Positions 45,400-64,000 of a stretch of DNA of 64,000 nt are shown piece after piece. The position numbers were made by a program, and so were the translations under genes. Each line of letters opens with the position of its first letter. The stretch's first letter is position 1. The notes beneath the pieces were generated by a model. That model had not been told where the DNA came from, made no database searches, and saw only the letters and a list, made by a program, of their open reading frames with translations. The stretch comes from Siphlonurus alternatus (taxonomy: Eukaryota; Arthropoda; Insecta; Ephemeroptera; Siphlonuridae), in the NCBI GenBank assembly GCA_949825025.1, contig OX463780.1, forward strand, positions 41,582,979 to 41,646,978, given 5' to 3'.

Positions 45400-47370
45400 A
45401 AAAAACGACAAAATGTCACTAATTTTCTATTAATTTTCCAACGACCTCAAAATGATCTAGCTTTAAAGAAATTGCCATAAAATTTATCATCAATATATTT
45501 TTATACTATTATGTGATCAACAAGAAATCCCTTTTTTTTCCCCTCTGAAGTTTTAAAATGCTTTTATCCCGTGACATCTGCGAGCACTACGAGCAGGGTT
45601 TATTTTTAGAGTTGGTAACAGCAATTCTGCGCGAGTCATTTGAGAGACTATTTTATTAGAGAAGTTTTGAAGGCAAGATTAACCATGATAGAACTAACTA
45701 TACAGTATATGCCACCAGCAGCTTCTTGATGAAGGCAGTATCGCACTTTTTGAACCTCTTTCTTTGTTACAAAACTTCTTAAAAAAATGATTTATTTATT
45801 GTAAAGATTCTTCTTCTTACAATTGTTGGAAGGAGCCTAAACGGCTATAATTCCACGTACTGAGTAACTTGGATCAATTGTATAGTTGAACTGTTTTTTG
45901 CAGGGTCTTGTAAAGGATAATGGACGAACAATGGATAGGATGATTATGGAATGTGGGATGCAAGGTGATGATGGAAGTGGTACCTATATGCCCACCACGT
46001 GTTACCGTGGGTGAACCAAAACCACACAAGGAATTGGTTGGATTTTAGGACATTGGGTTGACGGTGTGGTGTGGGGTGCAATAATGTAGGTTGATGATGC
46101 AGGCGACAACATGCAAGGAATGGCAGGAATTTGAAAGATTCTCAACGTGTCGACTCCTGTGGGCCGACCGAAGAGCAGGGTCAAAGTAGGATTATGTGGA
46201 TGCGGTGAGGCGAGATGATGATTATGAATCAAATTGACTGGGGATAGGAGTATAGAAATCAAGACGATTAATATATAGAATAGGATAGGGATAGTTACCA
46301 GGAGAGGACAGACAATTTGAGCGGAGAGTCACGTCGGCGTTGCTCACTCTGGCGCGCCATCTTGATTCTCCTTATTGTAAAGATGGGAGAGGGCAAAAAC
46401 GACACGCTCATTTGACTAAAACGTGGCAAAATTTGAACAATCATCATGCACGATAATCCAGAGGACCTGACGACAATCAGATACCTCAGAGAGACCCTTT
46501 TATTACACAATTATACACTTTTTGTGTTTAATAAAACTATAAAATTATATGATACAATCCGACACACCCACCCCGTGTCTTAAATAATTATGACCAGAAA
46601 TTTGATCAACATTTTAGTATAGTTCAATATAGAGTGGGGTTAAAATATAGTGGGGGCGGACACATTATATGCACTGTTGTGATCGTGACTATGACTATAT
46701 ATATACATATATAAATATAATCACCGTGCACGCAGTTTCATCTTCAATGATGTCGTTCGAACTCACAAAATCAGCGATTCATCCCCACAGATTTCGTGAG
46801 AAATTTTTATCAAATTTCTGGCCATAATTAAGGGGCATGATTTTATCCAGGTTTTCCACTAACCACATTCAGTGCCAATGATTTACAGCTATTACAGTTC
46901 AACAAATGTAAGGTGTTCTTATAACTACTGGAAGTGTGAGGTTTCTGGACATTCCTAGTTTAGTTTTGAACCAGAAATTTTGTCCAATCGATAGATTCAT
47001 ATTATTTCTATTTCTTTTATGTTTCTTGAAACTATCTGCAAAGTCTTATATTTTTTATGTTTATAATTCAGCTAAAATCTTTCCACTTCCAGCTACTTCC
47101 AGTGTTAAAACCTTATACATTTGTTGAACTGTAGGCTGGCACTCCGTGTGGTTATTATAGTGAGAAATGTGGATGCTCTCAATATCTCTCATGGTCTCTG
47201 GAAAAGACCTCCTTATTTCAAGGTGAGAAATTTAAAAAGAAATTTCAGTAGTTTAATATTTCTAGGGGCAACCATCAGCTCTGGAACTATGTACATACAT
47301 ATACTGCAATTTTTTGTAATAAAAAAAAAAAGATAAAAGTTATTATAAATAATAAGTATTTGAGTTAAAT
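45400..47370. other. Spacer between EGLN promoter and EPRS 3' end
   Basis: Balanced composition from about 45900 to 46450, with repeated GATGATG-like words; AT-rich on either side. Apart from the possible exon at 46299-46360 no supported gene is seen. Confidence 0.45.
46299..46360 (-). CDS. Possible first exon of an unidentified minus-strand transcript
   Basis: AAGATGGCGCGCCAG gives a good start context. The frame reads MARQSEQRRRDSPLKLSVLS and meets a donor TG/GTAACT at 46298. It sits 1 kb upstream of EGLN on the same strand. Joining it to EGLN exon 1 in frame fails (it would make TGA), so it may be a uORF in an alternative EGLN 5' exon or belong to another transcript. Confidence 0.25.
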
Positions 47371-47376
47371 ATTTCA

Positions 47377-47382
47377 TTTATT
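47377..47382 (-). terminator. EPRS polyadenylation signal
   Basis: AATAAA on the minus strand, 80 bp after the EPRS stop codon. Confidence 0.6.
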
Positions 47383-47462
47383 ATAATTTACATTACTTTG
47401 TAATGATAAGTAATAGGCTTGGAGCAGAAAGCTGTGAACTTGAATGGCTCACACATGCTCAT

Positions 47463-64000
<16,538 letters not shown>

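Noticed and set aside
46002..46262. 86-codon minus-strand frame upstream of EGLN
   Set aside because: Low-complexity Pro/His/Thr composition, no domain, and no phase-compatible join to the possible exon at 46299-46360.

Overview
The window is nuclear DNA of an invertebrate animal, most likely an arthropod and probably a crustacean. The evidence is AT-rich intron-dense genes, abundant microsatellites, LINE, SINE and foldback DNA transposons, a MYND-type HIF prolyl hydroxylase and a fused glutamyl-prolyl-tRNA synthetase with five WHEP repeats. No bacterial, viral or CRISPR feature is seen. The species assignment is inference.

Layout. (1) 1-4.6 kb: ends of two unrecognised minus-strand genes, one acidic with a coding minisatellite (1014-1491, perhaps starting at 2207) and one with a Tyr/His/Pro-rich C-terminus (exons at 4355-4540, 3927-4104 and 3580-3665). 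(2) 4.6-7.9 kb: no confident gene, but a decayed array with a period of about 170 bp at 6.15-7.53 kb. (3) 7.9-17.9 kb: complete POLE2 (DNA polymerase epsilon subunit B) on the plus strand, with an E2F-like promoter site and an intron with all the marks of a U12-type AT-AC intron. (4) 17.9-21.8 kb: gene-free, between two convergent genes. (5) 21.9-45.3 kb: a complete HIF prolyl hydroxylase (EGLN/PHD) on the minus strand. Its 15.2-kb first intron is full of mobile elements and has islands with clustered ACGTG/GCGTG motifs. It has two alternative 3' ends that both supply the 2-oxoglutarate-binding arginine. (6) 45.3-47.4 kb: spacer and promoter region. (7) 47.4-64.0 kb: 25 exons of EPRS on the minus strand, whose N-terminal exons lie beyond the right edge.

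Mobile DNA fills introns and spacers. There is a palindromic TTAA-flanked MITE family in five copies, a second palindromic family in six copies, other TIR elements also bounded by TTAA, three hAT-like elements (two with perfect 8-bp target duplications), two copies of a 5S-rRNA-derived SINE, a tRNA-Glu-like SINE, and a LINE reverse-transcriptase fragment with an uninterrupted 211-codon frame.

The genes are not an operon. POLE2 acts in replication, EGLN in oxygen sensing and EPRS in translation. All exon boundaries were read by eye from splice signals and reading-frame continuity with remembered protein families; no search was run.
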